Shown in pieces: positions 5,116 through 6,695 of a stretch of DNA of 6,695 nucleotides (within the stretch, counting starts at the first letter, position 1; the number at the start of each line of letters is the position of its first letter). Where the stretch lies: positions 1 through 6,695 of the forward strand of contig SKLC01000370.1 of the NCBI GenBank assembly GCA_007123425.1. The letters are read 5' to 3'. The notes beneath the pieces are model-generated. The model did not search any database, was not told where the DNA came from, and worked only from the letters and a program-made list of their open reading frames with translations. The translations under genes and the position numbers were made by a program. The stretch is from Nitriliruptoraceae bacterium. Its GTDB lineage: Bacteria > Actinomycetota > Nitriliruptoria > Nitriliruptorales > Nitriliruptoraceae.

Positions 5116-6695
5116 GTGCAGGCACCTTCCGCCTCGGCGTCCGTGCTCGTGGTGCTCGTGGCCCACGACGGCGCGGGGTGGCTCCCGCGGACCCTGGCGG
5201 CGCTCGACGCGCAGCAGTACGCCGACCTCGAGGTCATCGCCGTCGACAACGGCAGCACCGACGCCAGCCGCACGCTGCTGCTCGACCACCTCGGGCCCGA
5301 CCGGGTCCTGGTCGCCGACCGCGACCTGGGCTTCGGAGCGGCCGTGGCGATGGCGCTCGACGCGCGGGCCGGCTCGCCCGCCGAGTACGTCCTGCTGCTG
5401 CACGACGACTGCGCGCTGGACCCCGAGGCCCTGGGGCACATGGTCGCCGAGCTGGAGGCCGACCCCAACCTGGCGGCCGTCGGGCCCAAGCTGCGCGACT
5501 GGGACGACGGTGACCTGCTGCAGTCCGTGGGCTGGACGATCGACCTCACCGGCCGGGCGGACTCCGGCGTCGACGAGGGCGAGCTCGATCAGGGCCAGCG
5601 CGACCAGGACGCCCGGGCGCTGTACGTCTCGACCTCGGGCATGGTCGTGCGCCGGGCGACCTTCGACCGGCTGGGCCGGTTCGACCGCCGCTACCACATC
5701 TTCCGCGACGACCTCGACCTGTGCTGGCGGGCCTGGCTGGCCGGCTACGACGTCGAGGTGGTGCCCCGGGCCGTGGGCTACCACGTCGCTGGGGCCACCA
5801 ACTATCTGCGCCTGGGCCAGACCCGCTTCCTGGGGCCGCGCTACTTCTCCGAGCGCAACACCCTGGCGACGCTGCTGAAGAACTACGCGGCGCCGCGGCT
5901 GCTGCTGGTGGTGCCGCTGTACTTCCTGGTGGGCATCGCCAAGGTCTTCGGCTTCCTGCTCACCCGACGGGTCTCGGACGCCTGGCAGACGGTGCGGGCC
6001 TGGCTGTGGAACGGGCTGCACCTGGTGGAGACGCTCCGGCTGCGACGGGCGGTCCAGCGCAGGCGGGTGCGCTCCGACGCGCAGCTCAGGGAGCTGTTCG
6101 GTCGGATCGTGCCGCGCATCCGTGCCTACGCGGAGGCCATCGGCGACTGGGTGGCCGGCACCGACGTGCCTGTCGAGGAGCTGCCCCGCGCGGCGCGCTC
6201 GCCGGCGGCGGGGGAGGCCGTCCCGGCTCATCGGCGCGTCATGGCGTTCGTCCAGGGGCAGCCGGTGCTGGTCGTCGGTGGCCTGCTCGCCCTGATCGTG
6301 CTCGTGGGGGCCATCCCGCTGCTGACGCCGGGCAGCCTCCGGGGCGGCGACCTGGCAGCCTGGCCGGACAGCGCCGGCGCGTTCCTCGCCGACTACACCG
6401 CCAGCTGGCACGAGGCCGGCGCGTTCGGGACGGCGAGCTCGCCCTCTCCCTCCCAGGCGGTGCTGGGGCTGACCCATCTGCTGGCGCTGGGCAGCGAGTG
6501 GCTCGCGCCGCGGCTGGTGCTGCTGGGCTCGGTCGCAGCCGGGTGGGTCCTGGCGCTGCGGGCGACCCAGTCCTACTCGCGGCGCCGGCCCGCCCGCGTC
6601 GCCGCGGCCACGGCCTACGTGCTCTCCCCGCCGGCGCTGGCGGCCGTGATCAACGGTCGGCTCGGGGGCCTCGCCGTGCTGGCGACCCTGCCGGG
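5116..6695 (+). CDS. Family 2 glycosyltransferase with C-terminal multi-pass membrane region, cut by window edge
   Basis: The 526 visible residues begin with a GT-A fold glycosyltransferase: VLVVLVAHDGAGWL (10 onward), DNGSTD (44-49) for nucleotide-sugar binding, LLLHDDC with the metal-binding HDD at 96-98, and RDDLDLCWR (197-205) supplying the acceptor-side acidic motif. A hydrophobic helix at about 262-282 follows, then an Arg-rich cytoplasmic-looking stretch (about 290-375), and further hydrophobic segments at about 384-403, 467-481 and 498-513. The gene therefore continues as a large integral membrane protein, the layout of the >1000-residue actinobacterial GT2 proteins thought to build cell-envelope polysaccharide. 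The sugar and acceptor cannot be told. The GTG at 5116 is the first start after an in-frame stop at 5059-5061; AGGAG (5101-5105) lies ten bases upstream, a slightly long spacing. No signal peptide precedes the catalytic domain, which fits a cytoplasmic active site. Confidence 0.9.
   Translation, partial: MQAPSASASVLVVLVAHDGAGWLPRTLAALDAQQYADLEVIAVDNGSTDASRTLLLDHLGPDRVLVADRDLGFGAAVAMALDARAGSPAEYVLLLHDDCALDPEALGHMVAELEADPNLAAVGPKLRDWDDGDLLQSVGWTIDLTGRADSGVDEGELDQGQRDQDARALYVSTSGMVVRRATFDRLGRFDRRYHIFRDDLDLCWRAWLAGYDVEVVPRAVGYHVAGATNYLRLGQTRFLGPRYFSERNTLATLLKNYAAPRLLLVVPLYFLVGIAKVFGFLLTRRVSDAWQTVRAWLWNGLHLVETLRLRRAVQRRRVRSDAQLRELFGRIVPRIRAYAEAIGDWVAGTDVPVEELPRAARSPAAGEAVPAHRRVMAFVQGQPVLVVGGLLALIVLVGAIPLLTPGSLRGGDLAAWPDSAGAFLADYTASWHEAGAFGTASSPSPSQAVLGLTHLLALGSEWLAPRLVLLGSVAAGWVLALRATQSYSRRRPARVAAATAYVLSPPALAAVINGRLGGLAVLATLP

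Noticed and set aside
5110..6477. Long minus-strand frame opposite the glycosyltransferase
   Set aside because: It is low-complexity translation with no recognisable domain, while the plus strand carries a clear GT2 catalytic domain in another frame.

Overview
The window is very GC-rich, with strong G/C bias at third codon positions and GTG starts. It carries fused FbiC, WhiB-family and RskA-type ECF sigma genes, so it is almost certainly chromosomal DNA of an actinobacterium. A Nocardioides-like member of the Propionibacteriales is my best guess; that is an impression from protein style, not a search result. Five protein genes are present, two of them cut by the window edges. I see no tRNA, rRNA, CRISPR array, insertion sequence or phage gene.

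Left part (1-3444): coenzyme F420 biosynthesis. The first 225 residues of FbiA/CofD are encoded on the minus strand and run off the left edge. FbiC (FO synthase, CofG and CofH halves fused) is divergent on the plus strand. The 160-base gap between them has one candidate -10 element per direction. FbiC makes the deazaflavin FO and FbiA attaches the phospholactyl-type side chain, so the pair covers the core of the pathway. The glutamyl ligase FbiB/CofE is expected beyond the left edge but is not visible.

Middle part (3445-4834): regulators. After fbiC come a 47-base tandem imperfect repeat, each copy able to fold into a hairpin, and a separate strong hairpin. A short AT-rich island follows, with overlapping sigma-70-like and ECF-like promoter patterns, in front of a SigK-like ECF sigma factor. 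No anti-sigma gene adjoins it. Next is a WhiB2/WhmD-type iron-sulfur regulator with a well-formed promoter, whose -10 region and ribosome binding site are bracketed by a perfect 11-base inverted repeat. In Mycobacterium tuberculosis whiB2 is adjacent to fbiA, so this looks like a version of a known neighbourhood with fbiC and a sigma factor between the two.

Right part (4835-6695): a 281-base gap with a perfect hairpin and a candidate extended -10, then the first 526 residues of a family 2 glycosyltransferase fused to a multi-pass membrane region. It probably acts in cell-envelope polysaccharide synthesis.

Gaps longer than 250 bases are 3445-3731 and 4835-5115; no gap exceeds 300. Nothing here requires a wholly new system. 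The most interesting items are the inverted repeat over the whiB2 promoter, the architecture of the sigma-factor leader, and the hairpin repeats behind fbiC.
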